From Hungatella sp. UBA3048 (lineage in GTDB: Bacteria; Bacillota; Clostridia; Lachnospirales; Lachnospiraceae), in contig DFCS01000047.1 of assembly GCA_002367105.1 (NCBI GenBank), positions 6,749-70,748 on the forward strand: a stretch of DNA of 64,000 nucleotides, written 5' to 3'. Every line of letters begins with the position of its first letter. Position 1 is the first letter of the stretch. The notes below the pieces were generated by a model. It ran no database searches and was not told the origin of the DNA. It saw nothing but the letters and a program-made list of their open reading frames with translations. The translations under genes were made by a program, and so were the position numbers. Shown piece after piece: positions 24,932 through 33,300 of this stretch.

Positions 24932-25937
24932 GAATAAGGAGAGAAAAGAAATACTCATCTCTGTGAAGGGATTAAAGACCTACTATCCGGTCAGGAAAGG
25001 GGTATTTAAAAAAACTGCCGGTTATGTAAAGGCGGTGGATCACGTGGATCTGGATATTTACAGAGGGGAAATTCTCGGAGTCGTAGGGGAATCGGGCTGT
25101 GGGAAAACCACATTGGGAAAAAGTATTTTGCAGCTGATCAGGCCGTTTTCAGGAGAAGTGATCTACCATTTCCCAGAAGGGGAGAAGGATATTACAAAGG
25201 TACCGAAAAAGGAACTGGATGATGCACGTAAAAAGATGCAGATCGTTTTCCAGAATCCATATTCATCTCTAAATCCCTCCTTCACCATATTTGGTACGAT
25301 GCAGGAACCGTTGATCCGGTTTGGAATGAAAAACAAAAAGGAAAGACGGGAGAAGATCGCAAAACTTCTGGAGGAGGTAAATCTTCCTAAGGAGTATATG
25401 GAACGGTATCCCAATGAGTTCTCCGGGGGACAAAGACAGCGGATTGGCATCGCAAGAGCGCTTTCCGTGGATCCTGAGTTTATTGTATGTGACGAAGCGG
25501 TTTCTGCACTGGATGTTTCCATTCAGGCCCAGGTATTACAGCTTCTAAAGGAATTAAAGGAAAGGAAGAATCTGACCTATATGTTTATAACTCATGATCT
25601 GTCTGTAGTTGAGTATATCAGTGATCGCATTGCGGTAATGTATCTGGGACATATTGTGGAAATGGCAGAGACTCAGGAGATTTTTGAGAATACCCTGCAT
25701 CCATATACAGAAGCTCTGTTGAGCGCCATTCCGATTGCTGATATTAACAGGCGGCGTAAGAGGATCCCGCTTCAGGGAGATGTCCCAAGTCCTGTGGATC
25801 CACCCGGTGGCTGCCCTTTTCATCCCCGCTGCCCCAAATGTACCCCGCGCTGCAGGTCGGAAATTCCCAAAGCGCACAGAATCGAAAATAACGGCCATGA
25901 GCACCTGGTATGCTGTCATCTGGCTGAAAATTTATAA
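24924..25937 (+). CDS. Oligopeptide-type ABC ATPase (DppF/OppF family)
   Basis: 337 residues. Walker A VGESGCGKTTLGK, VFQNPYSSLNP, FSGGQRQRIGIARALSVDP, Walker B FIVCDEAVSALD. The C-terminal oligo_HPY domain carries CPFHPRCPKCTPRC. It is the partner of the DppD-type ATPase; both are needed for a heteromeric family-5 importer. The aldolase gene follows after 14 bases. Confidence 0.93.
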   Translation: MNENKERKEILISVKGLKTYYPVRKGVFKKTAGYVKAVDHVDLDIYRGEILGVVGESGCGKTTLGKSILQLIRPFSGEVIYHFPEGEKDITKVPKKELDDARKKMQIVFQNPYSSLNPSFTIFGTMQEPLIRFGMKNKKERREKIAKLLEEVNLPKEYMERYPNEFSGGQRQRIGIARALSVDPEFIVCDEAVSALDVSIQAQVLQLLKELKERKNLTYMFITHDLSVVEYISDRIAVMYLGHIVEMAETQEIFENTLHPYTEALLSAIPIADINRRRKRIPLQGDVPSPVDPPGGCPFHPRCPKCTPRCRSEIPKAHRIENNGHEHLVCCHLAENL

Positions 25938-25951
25938 ATCTGGAGGTTAAA

Positions 25952-26875
25952 ATGAGTAAATTTCAAATAACGGATATTAAAGGAGTCATTCCTGCAACCA
26001 TGGCATTTTTTGATGAAAAAGAAAATATCGACGAAGCCTGTACAAGAGATATGACAGAATTTATGATTGGGGCAGGGGTAAATGGGTTTTATTTAACCGG
26101 AAGTACAGGAGAATGTTTTACCATGACACCGGAAGAAAGAAACCGTGTGGTGGATATCGTCATCGATCAGGTGAAAGGAAGGGTACCGGTGATTGTTCAC
26201 GTTGGGGATATCGGAACCAGAAAGAGCATAGGTCTGGCAGAGCATGCAGAGGCAGCAGGTGCAGATGCCATTTCGTCGGTTCCTCCTTTCTATTGGAAGT
26301 TTTCAAAAGAAGATATTTATCACTATTATAAGGATATTGCAGCATCCACCAGCCTTCCTATGATTGTTTATAACATTCAGCTGGCAGGAATCATGGACAA
26401 AGACCTGATCCTTAAAATCGCTGAGATCGATCATGTAAAAGGACTGAAATATACCGCCAGAAGCCATGATGAGATGGGCTCTTTAAAAGAGATCCTGGGT
26501 AAGGATTTCATGATCTATTCGGGATGTGATGAGATGGCATTTTCCGGATTATGTTTTGGAGCGGATGGGCTAATCGGTTCCTTCTATAATGTAATCCCGG
26601 AATTTTACGAAAAAATATATCAGTGTGTTCAAAACAGCGATATCCCGGGAGGCATCCGTCTGCAGCGGATTGCAGATGAATTTATCTTTGCCTGTCTTCA
26701 ATATGATTTCCCATCCTGTGTACATAACCTGATGAGATGGAGAGGACTTGAAGGAGGGTATTCCAGGCGGCCATTCTATAATTATAAGGATGAGGAGCTA
26801 GCCGGTTTAAAAGTAGAATTAAGGCAGATCAGGGAAAAGTACCAGGCCGAGGAACTGGAAATGTTCCGTTTTTAG
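25952..26875 (+). CDS. DapA/NanA-family aldolase (N-acetylneuraminate lyase-like)
   Basis: 307 residues, TIM barrel. GSTGECFTMTPEER (50-63) is the substrate carboxylate loop, Y140 in IVYN the catalytic tyrosine, K166 in GLKYT the Schiff-base lysine. GSFYNVIPE late in the barrel resembles N-acetylneuraminate lyases more than dihydrodipicolinate synthases. It probably cleaves a 2-keto-3-deoxy sugar acid to pyruvate plus an aldehyde. Being last in the ABC operon, it suggests that the imported ligand is a sugar-acid or sialoside-like compound rather than a peptide. Substrate not resolvable from sequence. Confidence 0.82.
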   Translation: MSKFQITDIKGVIPATMAFFDEKENIDEACTRDMTEFMIGAGVNGFYLTGSTGECFTMTPEERNRVVDIVIDQVKGRVPVIVHVGDIGTRKSIGLAEHAEAAGADAISSVPPFYWKFSKEDIYHYYKDIAASTSLPMIVYNIQLAGIMDKDLILKIAEIDHVKGLKYTARSHDEMGSLKEILGKDFMIYSGCDEMAFSGLCFGADGLIGSFYNVIPEFYEKIYQCVQNSDIPGGIRLQRIADEFIFACLQYDFPSCVHNLMRWRGLEGGYSRRPFYNYKDEELAGLKVELRQIREKYQAEELEMFRF

Positions 26876-26926
26876 GAGAAAAGACCCCCCATTTTTTAAT
26901 TGTCAAAAATGGAGGGCCTTTTCTCT
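26876..26926. terminator. Terminator after the aldolase gene
   Basis: GAGAAAAG, a C-run and CATTTTT pair with AAAAATG, GGAGGG and CCTTTTCTC (26876-26926). It is a long stem with a U-rich centre on both strands. Confidence 0.8.
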
Positions 26927-26931
26927 GCCTC

Positions 26932-27096
26932 CTATAGGTACACTGCCGTTGCGCTGATGTCTCCGGTCGGGGCTATCAGGTTATTATCCGGCAATGTATA
27001 TCCGAAAGTGATAATATTAACAAAAAAGGCATGATACACAAAGCACATGGGAATAATACGTTCGTATGCACCTAAGCTAAAACCCAAACGATAGTC
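26932..27096 (-). pseudogene. Relic of a membrane-protein gene, C-terminal end
   Basis: Minus-strand open stretch of 54 codons between stop codons, with no ribosome site. It reads DYRLGFSLGAYERIIPMCFV, then a hydrophobic run and TFGYTLPDNNLIAPTGDIS before the stop. The LGAYERI plus hydrophobic segment looks like the last TM helix of a DUF998-type or similar small membrane protein, but I do not recognise the family with confidence. It occupies the stretch between the aldolase terminator and vanR. Confidence 0.4.
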
Positions 27097-27199
27097 TTAA
27101 GAAATTATTAATGATTTATCATGGAAAAAATCAAAATAAACCCCATACAAAATGGTAAAATCATACATAACTGACGTTCAGGGAAAGGAAATAAAATCT

Positions 27200-27901
27200 A
27201 TGCAGGAAAAAATACTTGTCGTAGATGACGAGCACGAGATTTCAGATTTGGTAGAACTCTATTTACAAAATGAAAATTATTCGATATTTAAGTTTTATAC
27301 AGCAAAAGAGGCTCTTGCTTGTATTGAGACTACGGAGCTTGATATTGCTATTTTGGACATCATGCTGCCGGACATGAGCGGTTTTGCACTCTGCCAGAAG
27401 ATAAGGGAGAAGCATGCCTATCCTATCATTATGCTGACAGCCAAGGACCAGGAGATTGATAAGATTACCGGGCTCACCCTGGGAGCCGATGATTATATAA
27501 CAAAGCCATTTCGTCCGTTGGAGCTGGTAGCGCGGGTAAAGGCTCAGCTTCGGCGCTATAAAAAGTATAATTCAGTTCAGGCAAATACATCCGAAGAATG
27601 TATCATCGTGCATTCCGGTTTGGTGCTGAACAGCAGCACTCATGAATGCCTTTTGAATGAAAAACCACTGGACCTTACTCCCACCGAGTTTTGCATTCTT
27701 CGTATTCTCTTAGAACGAAAAGGAAAAGTGGTCAGCGCGGAAGAACTTTTCCGCGAAATCTGGAAAGACGAGTATTATACGAAAAGCAATAACACCATAA
27801 CAGTCCATATCCGCCATTTACGTGAAAAAATGGGGGATACGGTGGAGAATCCACAATATATCAAGACAATCTGGGGAGTGGGGTATAAAATTGAACTATA
27901 A
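27200..27901 (+). CDS. vanR: VanR-type response regulator (OmpR family)
   Basis: 233 residues from the ATG at 27200 (GGGAAAGGA upstream); an in-frame ATG at 27152 lacks a site. Receiver domain ILVVDDEHEISDLVELYLQNENY, phospho-acceptor Asp in AILDIMLPDMSG, Lys in DDYITKPF, then a winged-helix with TPTEFCILRILLERKGKVVS and ITVHIRHLREKMGD. LTLGADDYITKPFRPLELVARVKAQLRRYKKYN is strikingly VanR-like (VanC/VanG type). It is translationally coupled to the kinase and presumably activates vanY through the CTTAGG repeats at 29042. Confidence 0.85.
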   Translation: MQEKILVVDDEHEISDLVELYLQNENYSIFKFYTAKEALACIETTELDIAILDIMLPDMSGFALCQKIREKHAYPIIMLTAKDQEIDKITGLTLGADDYITKPFRPLELVARVKAQLRRYKKYNSVQANTSEECIIVHSGLVLNSSTHECLLNEKPLDLTPTEFCILRILLERKGKVVSAEELFREIWKDEYYTKSNNTITVHIRHLREKMGDTVENPQYIKTIWGVGYKIEL

Positions 27902-29024
27902 TGTGCAGGAAGCATCTGGATACCGGAAGTTCAGGCAAAAGATGCTTTGGCAGCTGATTATTATGGCTGTTATATCATTTTCAGTGATAGTAATCATCTA
28001 TATGATGGTTTGGAAAGGCAAAGTAGGCAACCTGCTGGTGAAATTTTTCCAAAGGGTCTTGCACATGACGCAAGATGAAGCATTTACCACCTATCACTAT
28101 GTGTTCCGCTATAACTTTGGACTTTTTTTCCTCGGTGCTGCGCTTATTGTATTTTTTCTGCTGCTGTTCATCTTTCTCCAGCGGTTCACCAGATATTTTG
28201 ATATAATCAATCGCGGGATAGATGCTTTGGTATCAGAAAAGGATGAGTTCATTCAACTCGTTCCTGAAATGGCCGCCATTGAGGAGAAGCTTAACACCGT
28301 CCGCAAGACTTTGTCTGACCGTGCTTACCGTGCCCAGGAAGCAGAGCAGAGGAAAAGCGACCTCATCATGTATCTGGCTCACGATATACGGACACCGCTC
28401 ACTTCAGTGATTGGTTATCTAAGCCTGTTGGACGAGGCCCCGGACATGCCGTTGGAGCAAAGGGCAAAATATGTCCATATTACATTGGAGAAAGCATACC
28501 GGCTGGAAAATCTGGTAAATGAGTTCTTTGAGATCACCCGCTATAACTCGCAGCAGATCAAGCTTGAAAAACAAGCATTTGATTTATACTATTTGCTGGT
28601 TCAAATGGCGGACGAATTTTATCCGGTTCTCGCCCCTAAAGGAAATACCATTGCGGTCCATGCCGATGAAAACCTGACCGCTTATGGAGATCCCACACAG
28701 TTGGCCCGTGTGTTCAATAACATTCTGAAAAACGCGGTGGCATACAGCAATCCCCATTCAGAAATCTCCATTTCCGCGGGGGAATGGGATCATCAGGTGG
28801 TGATCACATTTCGAAATCAGGGAACAACAATCCCCACAGAAGAGTTATCCTCTATTTTCGAGAAGTTCTACCGACTGGATAAAGCACGCGCCTCGAATAC
28901 GGGTGGAGCTGGTTTGGGATTAGCCATTGCAAAGGAAATCATAACGATGCATGAAGGAACGATAATGGCGGATAGCAAAGACGGTATTACGGCCTTTACA
29001 GTATCTCTTCCGGTTAAGAATTAG
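27891..29024 (+). CDS. vanS: VanS-type sensor histidine kinase
   Basis: 377 residues if translation begins at the TTG at 27891, overlapping vanR by 11 bases; a GTG at 27903 is the alternative. Two TM helices (about 20-40 and 80-100) flank a short extracellular loop with FQRVLHMTQDEAFTTYHYV, typical of VanS of the VanC/VanG/VanCd type rather than VanSA. The H box is LAHDIRTPLTSVIGYLSLLDEAPDMP, N box NNILKNAVAY, then FEKFYRLDKARAS and GAGLGLAIAKEI. It likely senses glycopeptide or cell-wall stress, but no ligase gene is present nearby. Confidence 0.85.
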   Translation: MNYNVQEASGYRKFRQKMLWQLIIMAVISFSVIVIIYMMVWKGKVGNLLVKFFQRVLHMTQDEAFTTYHYVFRYNFGLFFLGAALIVFFLLLFIFLQRFTRYFDIINRGIDALVSEKDEFIQLVPEMAAIEEKLNTVRKTLSDRAYRAQEAEQRKSDLIMYLAHDIRTPLTSVIGYLSLLDEAPDMPLEQRAKYVHITLEKAYRLENLVNEFFEITRYNSQQIKLEKQAFDLYYLLVQMADEFYPVLAPKGNTIAVHADENLTAYGDPTQLARVFNNILKNAVAYSNPHSEISISAGEWDHQVVITFRNQGTTIPTEELSSIFEKFYRLDKARASNTGGAGLGLAIAKEIITMHEGTIMADSKDGITAFTVSLPVKN

Positions 29025-29041
29025 TAAAATATCAACGGGAT

Positions 29042-29058
29042 CTTAGGCTTTTCTTAGG
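29042..29058 (+). promoter_or_regulatory. Probable VanR binding site: CTTAGG direct repeat, 11-base period
   Basis: CTTAGG at 29042-29047 and 29053-29058, separated by five bases, so the repeat unit is one helical turn. OmpR-class regulators bind such tandem sites. A possible -10 TATTAA lies at 29074-29079. Confidence 0.5.
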
Positions 29059-29080
29059 AATTAAACAACTCCATATTAAA

Positions 29081-29126
29081 AAACAGGAATCTCCTGTTTG
29101 GTAAGATATTTACCAGCAGGAGATTC
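29081..29126 (+). promoter_or_regulatory. Two mutually exclusive hairpins in the vanY leader
   Basis: GAATCTCCTG (29087-29096) pairs with CAGGAGATTC (29117-29126), enclosing GGTAA/TTACC (29100-29104, 29110-29114). Alternatively AACAGGA (29082-29088) pairs with TCCTGTT (29092-29098), so the two folds exclude each other. No T-tract follows, so whether it terminates, hides a site or stabilises the mRNA is open. Confidence 0.5.
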
Positions 29127-29164
29127 TTACATCCGATTCATGGAAGGGAGAGAAATTAATTCTT

Positions 29165-29929
29165 ATGGTTAATTGCAATAATAAATTGAAACGACATTCA
29201 GGCATTAGAAAGAATCATATCATATTGCGGCTGATTACAGTAGCAGCGGTTATCGGACTGCTCTGGTACTGCATCAATGGCTTGGACTTTAATGAAGTTT
29301 CGCCCGAACCCATTTTATCCGTTGGGACGGGCAGTTTCAACGTTAGTTCAGCCGAAACCAAAAAAAATGATACCGATGAAACTTCGTGGAGTCTGATTTT
29401 AGTCAATCGCTGGAATGCGATTCCAGAGGATTACAGCGTTGATTTGACCGAATTATCGAATGGACAAACTGTCGATAAACGGATATACCCAGCACTTCAG
29501 AAGATGTTTGATGCAGCAAGGGCTGACGGTATTTATCCCGCAGTCGTTTCAGGATACCGGACGGCTGAAAAACAGCAGAGCCTGATGGATGAAAAAATTG
29601 CCGCGTATAAAACGGAAGGATATTCCGCTTCCCAAGCTAAAGCCGAAGCAGAAACATGGGTCGCCATTCCCGGTACGAGTGAGCATCAGTTGGGAATCGC
29701 AGTGGATATCAACGCGGATGGGGTTAAATCAAACGGAAGTGAGGTTTATAAATGGCTGAAACAAAACAGTTACCGTTATGGATTTATCCTCCGCTATCCG
29801 CCAAGTAAAACAAAAATCACAGGTGTCAGCAATGAGCCGTGGCATTATCGCTATGCAGGAATTAAGGCTGCCACCGCTATGCACGAACAAGATCTTTGCC
29901 TGGAGGAATATTTGGGAGAAAAAAATTAA
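29165..29929 (+). CDS. vanY: VanY-like D,D-carboxypeptidase (peptidase M15B), membrane-anchored
   Basis: 254 residues. A basic N-terminus is followed by one TM segment (about 20-38), then the extracellular M15B domain. PAVVSGYRTAEKQQSLM, then SEHQLGIAVDIN with the first Zn ligands (His, Asp) and EPWHYRYAG with the last His are intact. The enzyme trims D-Ala from peptidoglycan stem pentapeptides. Accompanied by vanR-vanS but not by vanH/A/X, it may lower target availability or simply serve wall remodelling under stress. It has a GAAGGGAGAG site before the start. Confidence 0.88.
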   Translation: MVNCNNKLKRHSGIRKNHIILRLITVAAVIGLLWYCINGLDFNEVSPEPILSVGTGSFNVSSAETKKNDTDETSWSLILVNRWNAIPEDYSVDLTELSNGQTVDKRIYPALQKMFDAARADGIYPAVVSGYRTAEKQQSLMDEKIAAYKTEGYSASQAKAEAETWVAIPGTSEHQLGIAVDINADGVKSNGSEVYKWLKQNSYRYGFILRYPPSKTKITGVSNEPWHYRYAGIKAATAMHEQDLCLEEYLGEKN

Positions 29930-29951
29930 GGATATCAGTTATCTTTGAAAT

Positions 29952-30638
29952 TTATTCAATCAATCCGTCTCGAACTGTAATTATCCGGCTGCTGTACTTT
30001 GCTGCTTCCGGCGAATGAGTAACCATGATAATGGTCTGTCCGTTTTCGCGGTTAATGCCTTGCAGCAGGCTCATAATTTCTGCACCTGTCCGGCTGTCAA
30101 GATTTCCAGTCGGTTCGTCAGCAAATAAGATTTCGGGATTCCCAATCAGAGCACGGGCGATTGCTACCCGCTGTTGCTGTCCGCCGGATAACTCGCGTGG
30201 CGTATGTTTTCGCCTGTCATACAAGCCGACTGTCTCCAAAATGTCTTTTAGCTGTTTTTGGTAGTCCCGCATATTCTTTTCGTCTAATAACAATGGAAGC
30301 ATGATATTTTCTTCCACGTTCAAATTGGGAATGAGATTGTAAGACTGGAATACAAAGCCTATTCTCTGCCGTCTGATCTTACTCATTTTCTCGTCATCAA
30401 ATTGAGAGATATTCAAGCCGTTCATATAGACAGAACCGAGTGTAGGGGCATCAAGACCGCCAAGAATATAAAGCAAGGTGCTTTTGCCAGAGCCGGATTG
30501 CCCCATGATTGAAACAAACTCTCCCTGCATGACTTTCAATGATACATTTTTTAATACCTTTGTAATTGTATTGCCAATCTGAAAGTCTTTTACTATGTTT
30601 CTGCCTTCAATGGCAACAGTTTCAGTAAGTGATTTCAT
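29952..30638 (-). CDS. MacB/LolD-type ABC exporter ATPase
   Basis: 228 residues from the ATG at 30638 (minus strand), 7 bases after GGAGGT; a TTG at 30653 is the less likely alternative. Walker A GQSGSGKST, VFQSYNLIPNLNVEENI, ELSGGQQQRVAIARAL, Walker B LFADEPTGNLDS, H-loop in VTHSPEAAKY. It pairs with the FtsX-type permease ahead of it in the operon. Members of this type move lipids, peptides or antimicrobials, or act as mechanotransmission devices. Confidence 0.9.
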   Translation of the reverse strand: MKSLTETVAIEGRNIVKDFQIGNTITKVLKNVSLKVMQGEFVSIMGQSGSGKSTLLYILGGLDAPTLGSVYMNGLNISQFDDEKMSKIRRQRIGFVFQSYNLIPNLNVEENIMLPLLLDEKNMRDYQKQLKDILETVGLYDRRKHTPRELSGGQQQRVAIARALIGNPEILFADEPTGNLDSRTGAEIMSLLQGINRENGQTIIMVTHSPEAAKYSSRIITVRDGLIE

Positions 30639-30658
30639 CGTTAAAACCTCCAATCATT

Positions 30659-33136
30659 TTATTCAAACTTGATTACTTTGATTAACTTCATTTTGTGGCT
30701 TTTGAAAACAGGAACTATGGAGCCAAGAAGGGTAATGATTATACCAAACGCCCCCGCCGCAAGGAAACTCCCGGCATCCAGTTTCGGTACCATTGTAATT
30801 TTTGGCCCTGCTACAATAAAAATCGTTTGTATTTCCATATAAGAGACGAAAATAGCAATAACCCCGCCAATCAATCCGGAAGTAAAGCCCTCAATCAATG
30901 TCATTTTTACATTTTGCCGATTGCTTAACCCTACGGATTTATACATAGCAATCGTGTGCTGTTTTTGCATATAGTTAATCAGCAGATTATTAATAATACC
31001 CACGGCTGCAAGCAGCAGGATAAAATATGTCATGCTGTGCATAGGCTCTAAAAATGCACCTACGGTTTTAAGGGCATCCGTATTAAATTCTTCTACGGTG
31101 CGGCTCCAATTTGAAGTATCTCCGAACAAATCCCTAATCTGAACCATTATAGCGTCAGGGTCTTCGGCAGTATAAGCTAAAAAGTCATAAGCTGACGCTC
31201 CGAAGTCAGAAACAGCGTAAGGTGCGGCAATAACCGCTTCAACGTCTGTTGCTCTTGACTTGAAACTGCCAGCAATTACATAGGGGTTTTTCACTTCCCC
31301 GTTTGATAAGAGAATTGTGTCCCCTACGGAAACGCCGGTGCGCTTCAAACTGCCTTCACTTAAAATTACAAAGCGTTCTCCTGTGCCAAAGGAAGACATA
31401 GCTTGTTCCAGCATAGAGGTATCAGTATAGGTAAGGGCAAACATGGAATTAAACCACTCTAAATTATCCGTACCCTCCAAGCGGGAAAAAGTAACGCCGT
31501 TGCCCTGTATCCTATTTTCAAACACATAAACAGGCAGCACCTTTTCAATGCCGTCCATATGCTCAATCTGTTCAATAAACTCCGGTTCCATGTGTCCGTC
31601 TGCAAAGCCTTGAAGCTCTGCGCCTTGAAAAACGTCGCTGATATAGGTTGTAACAAAGTTTCCGACAACACTGATTGCAATAATCGAAGAAATACTGATA
31701 AACAATAACGTGATATTCTGTGTAATGTTTTTGTTATCTTTCATGTTCCGCGCGGCTAGTTTGCCTTCATTTCTGAATATCACACGGTATAAATATTCCA
31801 ATCCTGCGCCAACGAAGTTTGTAAACAGCGGTATGATAAGTATTGTTGCGGCAATCAAACCTAACAGGGAAAAGCCGCCCGCAAGATAAAGCATATTGCC
31901 GGAAGCAAACTTTGGCAGCAGCGCGGAAATGATAAAAAGCACAACACCCATTCCAGCAATCAGAGGGCGGGGGATATGTTTTTCTTCAACCGTGCCCAGA
32001 ATAACCTCCTTTATCGGCAAACGGCTTGCCCTGCGGACAGGCAGAAATGCGCTTAATAAAGAAACCATGACGGCTACGGAAAAAGAAAGAAGCACACCGG
32101 GAGTAGAGATAATAACAGGGATCTCAATGCCTTGTGACAGGGATTGCCCCATTCCCTGTAAAATCATTTTCAATACAATCATGCCGGCAGGAATACCAAG
32201 CACTCCGCCCGCGCAGCCATATAACAGGCTTTCCAAGAGCAAAATACGGGTAACGGTTTTCTCGGTTGCGCCAATGCTGCGGAAAATGCCGATTATCGGT
32301 AAACGGTCTAATGTGATTACCTTATAGCTGCTGTAAATGATAAAAATGCTCATTGTCAGCGAAAAGAAGCTAATCAGAAAAAACGGCATTGTTTTTTGCC
32401 TTGCGTCGGCTGCTATCTGTGATTCATCTGCAATTTGGGATATTTGAAACTCACCGCCTTGTAATGCAGTACCCAGCTCAGAGATAAGATCTTCTGTTCT
32501 GACACCCTCGGCGGGCTCAATCAGTATTTCGCTGTAACTGTCAGTCTGCCCTAAGATATTCCCTAAAGTTCCCAATGGCAGAAGAGCCGTTGCACCCCTT
32601 ACATGACGCAGGAATACCGAATCATAGGCGGCAATTTCAGTCACTTCAAAGGTTGCGGGAGTGCCGCCGATTTGCAGGGTAATCATGTCGCCTTTTTCAA
32701 TCCCATATTTTGAGGTAAATCTGTCCGGTAAAATAATCTGATTGCCTGAAAAATCCCCTATTTCGCTGCCGTTTTGTAAACTTGGCTTATTGATTTGATC
32801 GAGTGCACAAAGGTCAGCGGCGATTAAATCAACCGTTTCATAATAGCCGTTCTCATGATAAAGAGAAGTCTCCTCCAACAAACCCACTTTAGCCTGTATG
32901 GCAGATAAATCGGGAATATCGGCAATGTCTATGTTGCTTTGGGTGGTCCGGACGGAAATCGTTGCGCGCCCTGCCCTGCCATGCGCCATTTTCCGCTGTA
33001 CGCTTTCATAAGACAGCCCGATAGAAAGGGACACAAACAGCAGCATGGCAGAAAGAAGTATAGACAGCAGCATTACGGCTGTTCTTGCTTTGCGTTCCTT
33101 AACATTTGTCAAAATATACTTTAGAATGATTTTCAA
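30659..33136 (-). CDS. FtsX/MacB-type ABC permease
   Basis: 825 residues from a TTG start at 33136 with only a weak upstream ribosome site. N-terminal TM (AVMLLSILLSAMLLFVSLSIGLS), a MacB-like extracellular domain of about 200 residues, three TM helices (about 250-370), a second extracellular block and three C-terminal TM helices with the FtsX segment NLLINYMQKQHTIAMYKSVGLSNRQ. This duplicated FtsX layout is that of resistance or sensing transporters found with two-component systems. The two-component system at 33297-35414 lies upstream and its regulator probably binds the phased repeats at 33261-33300. Confidence 0.88.
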   Translation of the reverse strand: MKIILKYILTNVKERKARTAVMLLSILLSAMLLFVSLSIGLSYESVQRKMAHGRAGRATISVRTTQSNIDIADIPDLSAIQAKVGLLEETSLYHENGYYETVDLIAADLCALDQINKPSLQNGSEIGDFSGNQIILPDRFTSKYGIEKGDMITLQIGGTPATFEVTEIAAYDSVFLRHVRGATALLPLGTLGNILGQTDSYSEILIEPAEGVRTEDLISELGTALQGGEFQISQIADESQIAADARQKTMPFFLISFFSLTMSIFIIYSSYKVITLDRLPIIGIFRSIGATEKTVTRILLLESLLYGCAGGVLGIPAGMIVLKMILQGMGQSLSQGIEIPVIISTPGVLLSFSVAVMVSLLSAFLPVRRASRLPIKEVILGTVEEKHIPRPLIAGMGVVLFIISALLPKFASGNMLYLAGGFSLLGLIAATILIIPLFTNFVGAGLEYLYRVIFRNEGKLAARNMKDNKNITQNITLLFISISSIIAISVVGNFVTTYISDVFQGAELQGFADGHMEPEFIEQIEHMDGIEKVLPVYVFENRIQGNGVTFSRLEGTDNLEWFNSMFALTYTDTSMLEQAMSSFGTGERFVILSEGSLKRTGVSVGDTILLSNGEVKNPYVIAGSFKSRATDVEAVIAAPYAVSDFGASAYDFLAYTAEDPDAIMVQIRDLFGDTSNWSRTVEEFNTDALKTVGAFLEPMHSMTYFILLLAAVGIINNLLINYMQKQHTIAMYKSVGLSNRQNVKMTLIEGFTSGLIGGVIAIFVSYMEIQTIFIVAGPKITMVPKLDAGSFLAAGAFGIIITLLGSIVPVFKSHKMKLIKVIKFE

Positions 33137-33158
33137 TTTTACACCAACTTTCTGTAGG

Positions 33159-33197
33159 TTATTCAGCGCATTTTGGACTTTTTAAGAGCAGTATCAC
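33159..33197 (-). CDS. Possible 12-residue leader peptide ahead of the FtsX permease
   Basis: On the minus strand, GAGGAGGT (33213-33206) is followed after nine bases by GTG at 33197 and a 12-codon frame, VILLLKSPKCAE, stopping at 33159. This is the best ribosome site of the intergenic region, better than that of the large permease gene, and no other start uses it. Whether it is translated is unknown. Confidence 0.3.
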   Translation of the reverse strand: MILLLKSPKCAE

Positions 33198-33223
33198 ACG
33201 TTCTCACCTCCTCAAGCATAAAA

Positions 33224-33240
33224 AAGGCTGACAGCCATCA
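33224..33240 (-). terminator. Small terminator-like hairpin between kinase and ABC operon
   Basis: Minus strand reads GGCTGTCAGCC followed by TTTTTT. The stem is short (GGCT/AGCC), so it may act as an attenuator for read-through from the kinase gene or from the repeat-linked promoter. Confidence 0.4.
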
Positions 33241-33260
33241 TACTGTAATGATAGACTGCC

Positions 33261-33300
33261 AACCTTAATCTAATTTTCATGCAACCTTAATTAACCTTAA
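33261..33300 (-). promoter_or_regulatory. Phased TTAAGGTT repeats, probable response-regulator site
   Basis: On the minus strand TTAAGGTT occurs three times (33300-33293, 33290-33283, 33268-33261), with start-to-start distances of 10 and 22 bases, so all face one side of the helix. The array overlaps the stop of the kinase gene and lies upstream of the ABC exporter genes, the place expected for the OmpR-family regulator encoded next door. Confidence 0.55.

Noticed and set aside
27200..29929. Complete vancomycin-resistance cluster
   Set aside because: Only vanR, vanS and vanY are present. No D-Ala-D-X ligase, vanX or vanH gene is visible on either strand nearby.
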